Positions 8,477 through 17,442 are shown, numbered from the stretch's first letter. The stretch is DNA of 44,943 nucleotides from Candidatus Sulfopaludibacter sp. SbA3 (GCA_945893365.1 CAMDED010000053.1:1-44943), one strand, 5' to 3'. Made by a program: numbers and translations. The notes: generated from the sequence alone by a model not told the origin.

Positions 8477-9457
8477 ATGACACGTTTTTTTGCAGTTCTG
8501 CTCGCTTCGGCGATCTGCGGCGCCGCCGAGTACAAACTGCTGGACGTGCGTAAGATCTGGGACCAGGCTCCCCATAACGCATTTACCGATCTCATTTATT
8601 ACAAGGGCCGCTGGATTTGCGCCTTTCGCGAAGGCGCGGCGCACGTCTCCCCGGACGGTTCGATCCGCGTCATTGCTTCGCGCGATGGCGGGAAGTGGGA
8701 ATCGGCGGCGCTGATCGGATCGGGCGCGGCCGACCTCCGCGACGCCAAGCTGTCGATCGCACCCGATGGACGGCTCATGCTGCTGGCCGCGGGAGCGCTG
8801 CATCAGCCCGCGGCCGCGAAACACGAGTCGATGGTCTGGTTCTCTTCAGACGGCGGGAGTTGGACCGGGCCCGTCAAGGTGGGCGACCCGAACGTCTGGC
8901 TTTGGCGCGTCACCTGGAACGCCGGCATGGCCTTGGGCGTGGGTTACGACACCATGGCCCGAGGCTTTGTACGCCTCTACCGCGGCAACCGCGCGGCGAA
9001 ATTCGAGACGCTGGCGCCGTCGCTTTTCGAGCGCGGCTATCCAAACGAAAGCTCTATCGTCTTCCTCCCGGATAACACCGCCCTGTGCTTGCTCCGCCGC
9101 GACGAAGGCACACGCTCCGGGCAGTTAGGGCGCGCCCGGCCGCCCTATACCGATTGGACCTGGCAGGATTTGGGCGTGCGGATCGGCGGGCCGCAGATGA
9201 TCCGGCTGCCCGATGGGGCGCTGGCCGCCGCGGTCCGGCTTTACGACGGGAAAACCCGCACCGCTCTTTGTTCCGTGGACGCGGCGGCCGGCAAACTGAA
9301 GGAACTGTTGACGCTGCCTTCCGGCGGGGACACGAGCTACGCAGGCATGGTTCACCGGAAGGGCGTGCTGTGGGTGAGCTACTATTCGTCTCACGAAGGC
9401 AAGACTTCGATTTACCTGGCGCGAGTTCGTCCTGGTACTCGTCCCCGGTACCGATAG
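8477..9457 (+). CDS. Exported sialidase-like BNR-repeat protein
   Basis: Protein of 326 residues with a signal peptide (TRFFAVLLASAICGAAE). The predicted fold is a sialidase-type beta propeller: Asp-box-like segments occur as VSPDGSI, SRDGGKW and SSDGGSW, and an FRI/FRE-like arginine is near the start (WICAFREG). Proteins of this type hydrolyse terminal sialic acid-like sugars or simply bind glycans. The full catalytic Arg triad and Tyr/Glu pair of true sialidases cannot be confirmed by eye, so the enzymatic call is tentative. The ribosome site GGAGGTTGAGGA supports the start. Monocistronic; the neighbours are also exported carbohydrate-related proteins. Confidence 0.75.
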   Translation: MTRFFAVLLASAICGAAEYKLLDVRKIWDQAPHNAFTDLIYYKGRWICAFREGAAHVSPDGSIRVIASRDGGKWESAALIGSGAADLRDAKLSIAPDGRLMLLAAGALHQPAAAKHESMVWFSSDGGSWTGPVKVGDPNVWLWRVTWNAGMALGVGYDTMARGFVRLYRGNRAAKFETLAPSLFERGYPNESSIVFLPDNTALCLLRRDEGTRSGQLGRARPPYTDWTWQDLGVRIGGPQMIRLPDGALAAAVRLYDGKTRTALCSVDAAAGKLKELLTLPSGGDTSYAGMVHRKGVLWVSYYSSHEGKTSIYLARVRPGTRPRYR

Positions 9458-9590
9458 TCGCTCGATCGAACGCGGGGGGAGAACGATGTGAGCTCGCCGC
9501 GGGCGCCCGACCTACTCGAATGATGTTTCCGGTTTTTTGGCCGCGCCGCCGCTTGAAAAGTAACCGTCTCGCGCCGTCCGCCCCGCGCGG

Positions 9591-9596
9591 TAGAGT
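9591..9596 (+). promoter_or_regulatory. TAGAGT -10-like element, leaderless-type
   Basis: TAGAGT ends exactly 6 nt before the TTG at 9603. This fits the spacing seen at other genes here and favours the TTG start over the ATG at 9639. Confidence 0.35.
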
Positions 9597-9602
9597 AGTA
9601 GA

Positions 9603-10376
9603 TTGCTTTCCGGATTCTTTGCCTCTTCGGCGACCGTCATGTCACTATGGGCCGCTCTCGCGGCCGTGACTGGCGCAATCGCCGGCCTCAGCCTGACAGG
9701 AGCGCGGCGTGGCACGCGCGCCATGGTGCCTTTCAGCGGCGGCGTGTTACTGGGCGTGTCGCTGTTCAGTGTGTTGCCGGAACTTGCACGCGAGCTTGGG
9801 TGGGTATCCGGGGTTGCGCTCTTCGCCGCCGGCTACGGCATCCTCTTCGTGGTGGGCCGCACCGTCTACCCGGTCTGTCCGGCCTGCTCCCACGACCACG
9901 ATCACGCCGGCTGCGCTTCCTCGCTGCATGGCTTCGCCGCGCCCCTGATCTCCGCGGCGGCGCTACACAGCCTTCTCGACGGCTGGAGCATCGCCACCTC
10001 CGAATGGGGAACGCCGGATCTTCGGCTGGCCATCCCGATCGCCGTCGCTCTGCACAAAGTTCCCGAGGGGATCGCGCTCGGCTCCATCCTGCGGGCATCC
10101 ATCGCGTCTCGTTCCCAGGCATTTTTCTGGTGCGTGTGTGCGGAATCCGCCACCATCGCGGGCGCCGTAATCGGCGATCTCATCGCCCCGCACCTCGACA
10201 CGGCATGGCTTTGGTACCCGCTCGCCCTCGCCGGAGGATTCTTCTGCTATCTGGGGTTCCACGCGGTGCACGAGGAGTGGCAGCGCAGGGGAGCGGCGCA
10301 ACCCGTCATGGCGGGCATCGCCGGAATGGCCGGCGCTGCCGCGTTCCAGCAAAGCCTCCGGGCGTTTCTGCGATAG
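9603..10376 (+). CDS. ZIP-family divalent metal transporter
   Basis: Integral membrane protein of 257 residues with about seven to eight hydrophobic segments, matching ZIP (ZupT-like) transporters that import Zn2+ or other divalent metals. A His-rich cytoplasmic loop is present (CSHDHDHAGC, about 96-104). The metal-site motifs of TM4 and TM5 are visible as HSLLDGW (H122, D126) and HKVPEGIALGS (H151, E155). The start is either TTG at 9603 or ATG at 9639. The extra 12 residues are harmless, and the promoter-like TAGAGT favours the TTG. It is followed 24 nt later by the hydrolase gene, which has its own -10-like element, so operon membership is unclear. Confidence 0.92.
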   Translation: MLSGFFASSATVMSLWAALAAVTGAIAGLSLTGARRGTRAMVPFSGGVLLGVSLFSVLPELARELGWVSGVALFAAGYGILFVVGRTVYPVCPACSHDHDHAGCASSLHGFAAPLISAAALHSLLDGWSIATSEWGTPDLRLAIPIAVALHKVPEGIALGSILRASIASRSQAFFWCVCAESATIAGAVIGDLIAPHLDTAWLWYPLALAGGFFCYLGFHAVHEEWQRRGAAQPVMAGIAGMAGAAAFQQSLRAFLR

Positions 10377-10385
10377 GATCGCGGT

Positions 10386-10391
10386 TATTAT
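10386..10391 (+). promoter_or_regulatory. TATTAT -10-like element
   Basis: TATTAT lies 9 nt before the ATG at 10401. It may allow the hydrolase gene to be transcribed on its own with almost no leader. Confidence 0.35.
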
Positions 10392-10400
10392 TGAACTACC

Positions 10401-12113
10401 ATGAAACTCTTTGCTAAGGCGTTGGTTTCCTCGGGGTGTCTCGCGCTGGGCGTTTTTGCACAAAGCATGCTTGCACAGATGCTCGGGTTCGATGACGAGA
10501 GGGCTGGTGGTGCGCCGGAGGGCTGGACCGTCGCAATGACGCACGCCGGCGGCCCTCCCCGGTGGGAGGCGATCAAAGACGCTGCCGCTCCCTCCGGATC
10601 TTTCGTATTCGCGCAGCTCTCGAACGACGCCACCGGGTCGAGATTCCCCATGGCCGTCTGGCAGCGCGCCACCGCCCGGGACGGCGCGGTCAGCGTGAAG
10701 TTCAAGGCGGTCGCGGGCGCAAAGGATCAGGCAGCGGGAGTAGTCTGGCGCTATCGGGATCAGGACAATTACTACATCGCCCGCGCCAACGCTCTTGAAG
10801 ACAACGTCGTGCTCTACAAGGTAGAGAAGGGCGAGCGGACCGCCATTGCGCCAAGAGGTTCTCCGCCTAAAACCTACGGTGTTAGCCGCCGCGTCCCGAA
10901 GCAGACGTGGAGCACGCTGCGCGTCGACTTTCGCGGGAACCTCTTCAGCGTGAGTTTCGACGGGGAGAAGATCTTCGACGCCGAGGACTCCACGTTCCCC
11001 GATGCGGGCAAAATGGGCCTCTGGACGAAGGCGGACAGCGTAACCTACTTCGACGACTTCCTGCCGGTGGAAGGAATTCCGCCCGCCGCGATCCAGCAAC
11101 CGCTCGAGGGCGTCCCGCCGGGCTTTCGCGCGCCGGCGGTGGGCAAACTGGCTATTCCCGCGTCCGAGTCGAAATGGCGAAAGCAGCGCGTTAAGATACG
11201 CGAAATCGTGGTGAAGAGCCTGGGAGAGATGCCGCCGCGCCCTTCGCCGTCCGCCGTGCGCATTCTCTCGGTTGACAGGAAAGACGGCTACCGCATCGAG
11301 AAGTTCGCGTTCCACAACGGCGTCGATTCCGACGTTCCGGGCTACATCGCCATTCCCGAGGGGCGCACGGGGCGTCTGCCCGCAGTCCTCACCATGCACG
11401 GGCATGGCTCGAGCAAGGACAACATGTTCGGATACGATCCGAGTTCGCAAAACGTGGCGGAGTTACTCGTAAAGAAGGGCTATGTCGTGTGCGGAATCGA
11501 CAACTATTTCAACGGCGAACGGAAAGGAAAAGGACCGGCTGGCGGCCTCGAGAAGATGGAGCGCGGCTCAGACCAGGAGATGTCGCTGTTCAAGCTTAAC
11601 CTTTGGCTGGGCAGGACGCTGTGGGGAATGATGCTGCGCGACGAGCGGATTGCGCTCGACTACCTGGCTTCGCGGCCTGAAGTGGACTCCGCCCGCATTG
11701 GCGCTCAGGGCATGAGCATGGGCAGCACACGCGCATGGTGGCTGGCGGCGATCGACGACAGGATCAAGGCCGTCGTGGGCGTCGCGTGTTTCACGCGATA
11801 TGAGGACCTGATCGCCGCGCGGCAATTGAAAGCGCACGGAATTTACTATTTTGTGCCCGGGATCCTCAAACATTTCGATAGCGAAGGCGTGATGGCGCTG
11901 ATCGCGCCGCGTCCTTTCCTGGCGCTGACGGGAGAGCGCGACGCCGGTTCGCCGCCTGAAGGAATGTCGAAGCTCGACCGGATTCTCACCCGGCTTTACC
12001 AGACGAATCGCAGGCCGGACGCATTCCGCAATGTAACATATCCCGAAACCGGACACGTCTATAATGAGGATATGAAATTTCGCATGGCGGCTTGGTTTGC
12101 AAAGTTCCTATAG
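10401..12113 (+). CDS. Exported two-domain alpha/beta hydrolase
   Basis: Protein of 570 residues with a signal peptide (about 1-25). Residues ~28-225 look like a concanavalin/LamG-type jelly roll of the DUF1080 kind (WSTLRVDFRGNLFSVSFDG, ending TYFDDFLPVEG). Residues ~260-570 are an alpha/beta hydrolase with the nucleophile elbow GMSMG (S439), the acid D514 in TGERDAG and H552 in ETGHVYN. The oxyanion region HGHGSS precedes them. Such a pairing suggests an esterase or acyl hydrolase held to a polysaccharide by the jelly-roll domain; this is inference. Sequence at the hydrolase core resembles the dienelactone/acetyl xylan esterase-like group. Confidence 0.83.
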   Translation: MKLFAKALVSSGCLALGVFAQSMLAQMLGFDDERAGGAPEGWTVAMTHAGGPPRWEAIKDAAAPSGSFVFAQLSNDATGSRFPMAVWQRATARDGAVSVKFKAVAGAKDQAAGVVWRYRDQDNYYIARANALEDNVVLYKVEKGERTAIAPRGSPPKTYGVSRRVPKQTWSTLRVDFRGNLFSVSFDGEKIFDAEDSTFPDAGKMGLWTKADSVTYFDDFLPVEGIPPAAIQQPLEGVPPGFRAPAVGKLAIPASESKWRKQRVKIREIVVKSLGEMPPRPSPSAVRILSVDRKDGYRIEKFAFHNGVDSDVPGYIAIPEGRTGRLPAVLTMHGHGSSKDNMFGYDPSSQNVAELLVKKGYVVCGIDNYFNGERKGKGPAGGLEKMERGSDQEMSLFKLNLWLGRTLWGMMLRDERIALDYLASRPEVDSARIGAQGMSMGSTRAWWLAAIDDRIKAVVGVACFTRYEDLIAARQLKAHGIYYFVPGILKHFDSEGVMALIAPRPFLALTGERDAGSPPEGMSKLDRILTRLYQTNRRPDAFRNVTYPETGHVYNEDMKFRMAAWFAKFL

Positions 12114-12140
12114 TTCTCATTCAAGGCCAACTCTTACCAA

Positions 12141-13298
12141 ATGATCATTTGGGTTGCTTCGTATCCACGCTCCGGAAATCACTTTTTCAGGGTGTTACTC
12201 CACCGCATGCTTGGCGTCAACACGTACACGATATACCCTCAAGATCCGCAGCCCATGGAGGCGTTGGGTGAGGCTCCTTTCGATAGGACGCTTGCCGCCG
12301 CGGCGAGATCGAAGGAGATCTATTTTCTGAAAACCCATGAATTGCCGGGACGCGACAAATACCCCGCAATCTATCTGGTGCGCGACGGCCGCGACGCGTT
12401 GGTTTCGCACACTCACTATACGTTGACGGGCGAACCGGTCCACACCTGCGTCGGCGGCGGCGAAAATGCGGTATTCCACAATGTCCTGCACGGGTTGATC
12501 GCGACGGCGCCGCAATTCGGGGGTTGGAGCGGAAATATCCTCGCCTGGCGCCGGAGGGCCGCGCCGACGCACGCGATCCATTTCGAGGATCTCATCCTGA
12601 ACCCGGAAGCCGTTGTCCGTAAGGCGCTCAGCGAGCTGGATTGCAATCTGCCGATTCTGAAATCCGCGGTGATTCCGAAGTTTGAAGAGCTGCACAAAGC
12701 CGACCCCAAATATTTTCGCAGAGGCCGCGTCGGCGCATGGAAGGAAGAGATGCCTCCCGGCCTGTCCGCGCTATTCGCCAAACTGCATGGTGGCGTAATG
12801 CGGGCTATGAACTACGACTGCCCGCCGGAGCCCGAAGGTCTCGTCACGCGGCTGCTCGAGCGCAACTACCCGCCCGATCTAGCCCGCACCAAACACGTCG
12901 AACGGTTGTACTCGGGCGGGCTGCCTCCGGACGGACTCTTCCTCGGCGATGGCTGGCTTCCGATGGAAGCTCGTGATGGCCGGACGTTCCGTTGGGCAGG
13001 CGCCGAGGCGGAGATAGTGATCACCGCCCCAACGGGAGCGGCGCGGAAGCTGGTGATGGAAATAGGACCCGGCCCGGGCACCGGGGGCAAGCCGTTGGAA
13101 CTCGGCATACTCGATGACGAGGGCGGAGTGATCCTTGAAAAGACTCTGGCCTACCGCACGGCGGTTTTGTCCCTAATGCCGCCGAATGCCGGCGACGCTG
13201 TCAGGATAAGACTGGTCGCGCGGAACGGCGGCATTCGAACCGACACCGATCCGCGCGTCCTCAACTTCCGGGTCTTCGACCTCGCGCTTGCGAAGTAG
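12141..13298 (+). CDS. PAPS-dependent sulfotransferase domain protein
   Basis: Protein of 385 residues. The 5'-phosphosulfate loop is SYPRSGNHFFR (7-17), and the 3'-phosphate binding segment is YLVRDGRDALVSH (78-90) with R81 and D85. A helix-type catalytic His/Lys region occurs around LKTHELPG. The sulfotransferase fold ends near residue 240, and the last ~115 residues form an extra beta-rich domain of unknown role. It has no signal peptide, so it acts in the cytoplasm, adding sulfate to a glycan, lipid or metabolite. Having a sulfotransferase within 10 kb of two exported sulfatases means this genome both makes and removes sulfate esters. It converges on the next gene with a 16-nt gap. Confidence 0.88.
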   Translation: MIIWVASYPRSGNHFFRVLLHRMLGVNTYTIYPQDPQPMEALGEAPFDRTLAAAARSKEIYFLKTHELPGRDKYPAIYLVRDGRDALVSHTHYTLTGEPVHTCVGGGENAVFHNVLHGLIATAPQFGGWSGNILAWRRRAAPTHAIHFEDLILNPEAVVRKALSELDCNLPILKSAVIPKFEELHKADPKYFRRGRVGAWKEEMPPGLSALFAKLHGGVMRAMNYDCPPEPEGLVTRLLERNYPPDLARTKHVERLYSGGLPPDGLFLGDGWLPMEARDGRTFRWAGAEAEIVITAPTGAARKLVMEIGPGPGTGGKPLELGILDDEGGVILEKTLAYRTAVLSLMPPNAGDAVRIRLVARNGGIRTDTDPRVLNFRVFDLALAK

Positions 13299-13314
13299 AA
13301 TGCCCAAAGTTGAA

Positions 13315-14667
13315 TTACCGGGCCACGGTAACGAGAACACCGGCGGCCGGGGAAGTGACTCCGCCCATGTCGGCGACAACCGCATGATCTCCGTCGGGCG
13401 TCTGATCGGGGATCTTCACGTTGATCTGATACAGGCCCGCCGCGGTGAGCCCGGCGAATTGGACTTCCGCCGTCAATGAGCCGATTCGGACCCCCGGTCT
13501 TGTAGGCAACTCCAAAGCAGTGCTAACAGTGAGTCCCTCGGGTATGGCCGGATTAGTCACTCCGAAACCCGTGCCGTAGAGAGCGATCACCTCGCCCGGC
13601 TTGGCGGGCGTGCTTGCACCTGGATATAGCGAGGTTGGGCCGACGAATTTGCCGTCCGCGTGCGTGGCGGCGGCGTACTTGTCGTTCTTGAAGACGAAGA
13701 ACGCCGGGGAGACGCGGTTCAGCACGGCCGGCGCGGGGTCGCTCCTTAATCCGCTGCGTACGACCTCGACCGAGATGTTGCCGCTGGCGGTGTCTCCCGG
13801 CGCAAGGGCGTTGATTTGAGTCGGGCTGATGTAGTACACATACGCCGCCCGGTTGTTCACATTGACGCCGACGCCGTCGAGGGTCTTGGGAAGACTGTTG
13901 CCCGAGAAATCCGCCGGACCCCAGGTACGGATGGATCCCGCAAGATCGGTTCCTCGAATTGTAATCCAGGAATTCGGAGAGATCGCGGCCTGGAAGCTGG
14001 CGCCATTGACCACCGCGGCCGACGGTGCAATCAGCGGTTTGCTGGCCGCCGCTTGAATGGTCACGTTGGTGGTGTAAATATGATCGCCCACGTTCGTGTT
14101 GCTGTTATTCGTGGCGTTTCCGGCGACGTAAAAGATGATTTCGCCTACATTGGCCGCCGGCGGCGTCCACTCCACGCTAAAAAGGCCGGGGTTAGGCGTA
14201 CCAGGCTTCGTCGCAGCCAGACTGTGGCTGGCGAATTCCACCTCGCCGTTACACGGGGCAGCTGGCGAAGTGTCACCCAGGGCCGCGGGGCCGCAGCGGA
14301 CGCGGATATCGTCGTTCGCCGTAAAGGTACCGGCCACCTTGGTTTCATCGGTCTTGAGGCGCGCCGTGAGCTGGAAACCCCAGCGCAGCCCGGCAGTATC
14401 CGTGATGCGAACGCCGATGGTCTGCTTCTGGCCGGGAATATAGTTCACCACGCTCACCGCAACACTCCCGCCCTCGGTGTTGGGCACTTGCGGCAGCGCG
14501 GCCGCGTTCCGGTGGCAGGCTCCGCACGTCTGCGTCGCCGGGCCATCCGTGGGTGCGCCGGTCCTGCCGGCAGGCGGGCCTAGCCCTGTTGGGCCGTTGC
14601 TGCGCCCAAAGCTTGCGAAGGGTATCGACGCCAGCAAAATCATCAGAGAAAAAGAGATTCGTTTCAT
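13315..14667 (-). CDS. Choice-of-anchor V / TIGR03437 surface protein, paralogue 1
   Basis: Exported protein of 450 residues. A signal peptide (about 1-21) is followed by TGAPTDGPATQTCGACH, with a CxxCH heme c-type motif at about 48-52. A choice-of-anchor V (Reelin-like) beta domain extends to about residue 205 (RWGFQLTARL and FSVEWTPPAANVG are typical). The C-terminal ~220 residues are the Solibacter-type TIGR03437 domain (VVNGASFQAAISPNSW, GTDLAG, YVYYISPTQINALAP, GEVIALYGTGFG, GLYQINVKIP). It shares this arrangement with the upstream gene, so the two arose by tandem duplication. The CxxCH suggests a covalently bound heme; redox role unproven. Function unknown. Confidence 0.85.
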   Translation of the reverse strand: MKRISFSLMILLASIPFASFGRSNGPTGLGPPAGRTGAPTDGPATQTCGACHRNAAALPQVPNTEGGSVAVSVVNYIPGQKQTIGVRITDTAGLRWGFQLTARLKTDETKVAGTFTANDDIRVRCGPAALGDTSPAAPCNGEVEFASHSLAATKPGTPNPGLFSVEWTPPAANVGEIIFYVAGNATNNSNTNVGDHIYTTNVTIQAAASKPLIAPSAAVVNGASFQAAISPNSWITIRGTDLAGSIRTWGPADFSGNSLPKTLDGVGVNVNNRAAYVYYISPTQINALAPGDTASGNISVEVVRSGLRSDPAPAVLNRVSPAFFVFKNDKYAAATHADGKFVGPTSLYPGASTPAKPGEVIALYGTGFGVTNPAIPEGLTVSTALELPTRPGVRIGSLTAEVQFAGLTAAGLYQINVKIPDQTPDGDHAVVADMGGVTSPAAGVLVTVAR

Positions 14668-14809
14668 GAAATTATCACCCTATCCTGTTCGACTACTCAC
14701 GATTCACGAGAAAATGGAACCCTGAATGGATATAGTTTACGGGATAAGGAAGTGAAATGCGAGGTAATGGATGAAGAGTTTACAACTTTTTTGACGGAAG
14801 GATAGGCGG

Positions 14810-14839
14810 GGCGGCGCCTCACGCGAATGGGGCGCCGCC
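14810..14839 (-). terminator. Hairpin downstream of paralogue 2
   Basis: Perfect 9-bp inverted repeat GGCGGCGCC / GGCGCCGCC with a 12-nt loop, starting 20 nt after the stop of the 14860-16203 gene. No T-run follows closely, so it is either a weak intrinsic terminator or an mRNA-end stabiliser. Confidence 0.45.
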
Positions 14840-14859
14840 GTTCCTGTTTCCGGATGTTG

Positions 14860-16203
14860 CTACTTCTGGACGCTGATCAGAGCGCTGCTCTGTGTCTGAA
14901 CGCCGCCGACGGTGGCGGTTACAGGAATGTCGCCGTCCGGCGCGGCATCGGGGACCTTCACGTTGATCTGGTAGAGCCCCGTTGCGGTCTGGCCCGCAAA
15001 TTGGACTTCTCCCGCCAGGGATCCGAAGGTCACCGTAACCGTATTTCTCAGCAGTCCCGGAGCCGGGATAATCTGGCCGTCAGGGAAGTCCGGATCCGTC
15101 GGACCAAACCCCGTGCCGTAGAGAACGATCACTTCGCCCGGTTTTGCGGGTGTGGTAAGGCCCGCGAACAACGTAGTCGGGCCAAGGAACGAGCCGTTGG
15201 CGTGAGTGGCGGCGATGTACTTGTCGTTGTTGAAAATAAACAACGCCGGTGAGAACGCGTTCTTTACCGTCGTGACCGCATCGCTTTTCACTCCGTCTCT
15301 CACCACTTCCACGGAAACGTTGCCGGTTGCGGTGTCGACCGGCGAAAGCACGTTCAACTGTGTGGGGCTGATGAAGTACACGTACGCGGGCTTGCCGTTG
15401 ATGTTGACGGCGGTGCCGTCGAGCGCCGTGGGCAGCTTGTTCCCCACAAAATCGCTGCCGACCCAGATTCGCGTGCCCGAAGCCAGATCCGAGCCCTTGA
15501 TGGTCACCCACGTATTCTGGGCGAAACCCGCCTGGAAACTGCCGCCGTTGACCACGCCGCCCGCCCCGATTGACGGTTTTGGCCCGGCTGCGGCTGGCGT
15601 TAGGGTCACCTTGGTGGTGTAGATCCTGTCGCCTGAGTCGCTGTTCGCGTTGTTATTCGCGGCGTTTCCAGCGGCAAAGAAGCTGACGTTCCCAGCCCCG
15701 GCGGCGGGCGGCGTCCACTCGAACTCGAACGTACCCGAATTCGCCTGGCCGCGGCGGGTTCCGCTCTCCGTGTGTTCGATGAACTCAAGCGGCGCGGCAG
15801 CGCGGCACGCCTGCGCCCCGCTGATCGGCAGGCCGTCCTCGCAAAAAATCTGGGTATTTGTGTCCAACGTATTGAAATGCCCCGCCTGAGCGCTACGCTC
15901 GTTGCTTGCCAGGCGCGCGGACATCTGGAAACCCCAGCGGCGCGCCGTCGGATCGGCGACGGTTACACTGACTCTCTGCTTTACTCCGGGTGTGTATGTG
16001 AGACCGCCGGGAAATGTGATGGTAATGCTTCCGGGGCCGGTATTCGGCGTGCCCACGTGGCAGCCTGCCTGAGCGCAGGTGGTGTCTCCCGGAGCGCCAG
16101 TATTCTTGGGATCCGGACCGCCCGCGAAACCGAACATGAGAACTGGCGTAGCCGCCAAAACCGCAAGAGCCCGCAAAAAGATAGTCTTTCGTTGTTTGCG
16201 CAT
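14860..16203 (-). CDS. Choice-of-anchor V / TIGR03437 surface protein, paralogue 2
   Basis: Exported protein of 447 residues with the same order as its downstream paralogue: signal peptide, TGAPGDTTC segment, choice-of-anchor V domain (RWGFQMSARL, FEFEWTPPAAGAG) and C-terminal TIGR03437 domain (GVVNGGSFQAGFAQNTW, GSDLAS, YVYFISPTQLNVLSP, GEVIVLYGTGFG, GLYQINVKVP). The heme-type motif differs: it reads CAQAGCH, a CX4CH, where the paralogue has CxxCH. It lies 192 nt upstream of paralogue 1 with a hairpin between, so the two may be separately transcribed. The ribosome site is AAAGGGTGGG. It is divergent from the isocitrate dehydrogenase gene. Function unknown. Confidence 0.85.
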   Translation of the reverse strand: MRKQRKTIFLRALAVLAATPVLMFGFAGGPDPKNTGAPGDTTCAQAGCHVGTPNTGPGSITITFPGGLTYTPGVKQRVSVTVADPTARRWGFQMSARLASNERSAQAGHFNTLDTNTQIFCEDGLPISGAQACRAAAPLEFIEHTESGTRRGQANSGTFEFEWTPPAAGAGNVSFFAAGNAANNNANSDSGDRIYTTKVTLTPAAAGPKPSIGAGGVVNGGSFQAGFAQNTWVTIKGSDLASGTRIWVGSDFVGNKLPTALDGTAVNINGKPAYVYFISPTQLNVLSPVDTATGNVSVEVVRDGVKSDAVTTVKNAFSPALFIFNNDKYIAATHANGSFLGPTTLFAGLTTPAKPGEVIVLYGTGFGPTDPDFPDGQIIPAPGLLRNTVTVTFGSLAGEVQFAGQTATGLYQINVKVPDAAPDGDIPVTATVGGVQTQSSALISVQK

Positions 16204-16300
16204 AATTTGATTTTTCCCACCCTTTAGTGACTAAACCCCAACTCGTTCCAGTCTACTCGAAATTTCCCACAGTTCGCCATCGGGTTGCGGAGGGTCCCTC

Positions 16301-16306
16301 TATAAT
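16301..16306 (+). promoter_or_regulatory. TATAAT -10 element, leaderless-type
   Basis: A perfect TATAAT ending exactly 6 nt before the ATG at 16313: the clearest leaderless promoter candidate in the window. A GGAGGG lies further upstream (16289-16294), too far to serve that ATG. Confidence 0.55.
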
Positions 16307-16312
16307 GAATGG

Positions 16313-17317
16313 ATGGCGCATCGAATTACGCTGATTCCCGGAGACGGCATCGGGCCCGAAGTTGCCGACGCAACGGTGCGGGCCGTGGAAGCGGCCGGCG
16401 TCGCCGTGGAATGGGAGCGGGTCGAGGCGGGCGCCGCCGCTTTTGCCGCCACCGGAACAGTTCTGCCGGAGGCGGCCTTCGAATCGCTCGCCCGAACGCG
16501 AGTGGGCTTGAAAGGACCCGTCGCGACGCAGGTCGCCGGTGGGCAGCGCAGCGTCAACGTCGCCCTGCGCAAGCGCCTGAACCTTTATGTGAATTTCAGG
16601 CCGATCAAGATGTTGCCGGGGCTTCGCACACGCTTCCAGGACCTGCCCATCGACATGGTGATCTTTCGCGAGAACACCGAAGATCTGTATTCGGGTCTCG
16701 AGCACGAAGTGGTGCCGGACGTGGTGGAGAGCCTGAAAATCATCACGAAAGCCGCGTCGGTGCGGATCGCGAGGGCCGCCTTCGAATACGCGCAACGCGA
16801 GGGCCGCCGGCGAGTCACCGCCATTCACAAGGCCAACATCATGAAAATGAGCGACGGTCTGTTTCTGCGCTCGTGCCGTGAAGTGGCCTCGGATTTTCCC
16901 GGGATCGAGTACACCGAACTGATCGTGGACAACGCCTGCATGCAACTCGTGATGCGCCCGGAGACGTTCGATATCCTCGTTTTGCCGAACCTCTATGGAG
17001 ATATCGTCTCCGATCTCGCGGCCGGGCTCGTGGGCGGACTGGGTGTGGTGCCGGGCGCGAATCTCGGCGACACCCACGCCGTTTTCGAAGCGGTCCATGG
17101 GACAGCGCCGGACATCGCGGGCAAGGGGCTGGCGAATCCCACGGCGCTGATGCTCTCCGCCGTGCTGATGCTCGCCCATATTGGAGAACGGGAAGCCTCC
17201 GCGCGGCTCCAGCGGGGCCTCGAGTCCGTCTACGCGGAGCGGCAATTTCTCACTTCCGACGTAGGCGGCGCGGCTTCGACGGCTGAGTTCACCGGCGCTC
17301 TAATCGCCCGAATCTGA
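16313..17317 (+). CDS. Isocitrate dehydrogenase, NAD-type
   Basis: Beta-decarboxylating dehydrogenase of 334 residues, the length of the IDH3/homoisocitrate/isopropylmalate group. The substrate loop SVNVALRKRLNLYVNFRPIK favours isocitrate: the Ser and the Arg cluster occupy the positions used in NAD-IDH, rather than the hydrophobic residue of isopropylmalate dehydrogenases. GDGIGPEV is at the N-terminus, LPNLYGDIVSDLAAGL supplies metal-binding Asp residues, and FEAVHGTAPDIAGK precedes the cofactor site. It would feed the TCA cycle in the cytoplasm. An overlapping ATG 4 nt upstream is in another frame. Homoisocitrate or tartrate-type activity remains possible. Confidence 0.87.
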   Translation: MAHRITLIPGDGIGPEVADATVRAVEAAGVAVEWERVEAGAAAFAATGTVLPEAAFESLARTRVGLKGPVATQVAGGQRSVNVALRKRLNLYVNFRPIKMLPGLRTRFQDLPIDMVIFRENTEDLYSGLEHEVVPDVVESLKIITKAASVRIARAAFEYAQREGRRRVTAIHKANIMKMSDGLFLRSCREVASDFPGIEYTELIVDNACMQLVMRPETFDILVLPNLYGDIVSDLAAGLVGGLGVVPGANLGDTHAVFEAVHGTAPDIAGKGLANPTALMLSAVLMLAHIGEREASARLQRGLESVYAERQFLTSDVGGAASTAEFTGALIARI

Positions 17318-17442
17318 CCGTGAACCCTTCGTAGCCGGACGATACTCGTCTTGCGCCGCGTGCGGGTGGCGGGGATCTGCTTCAACGGCGCCACTGGCTG
17401 GCGGGTTCGTTGCGCAAGCTCGGCATCGCCTATCGAATGGCA

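Noticed and set aside
9963-11450. 495-codon minus-strand frame
   Set aside because: Antisense to the ZIP transporter and hydrolase genes; no recognisable protein.
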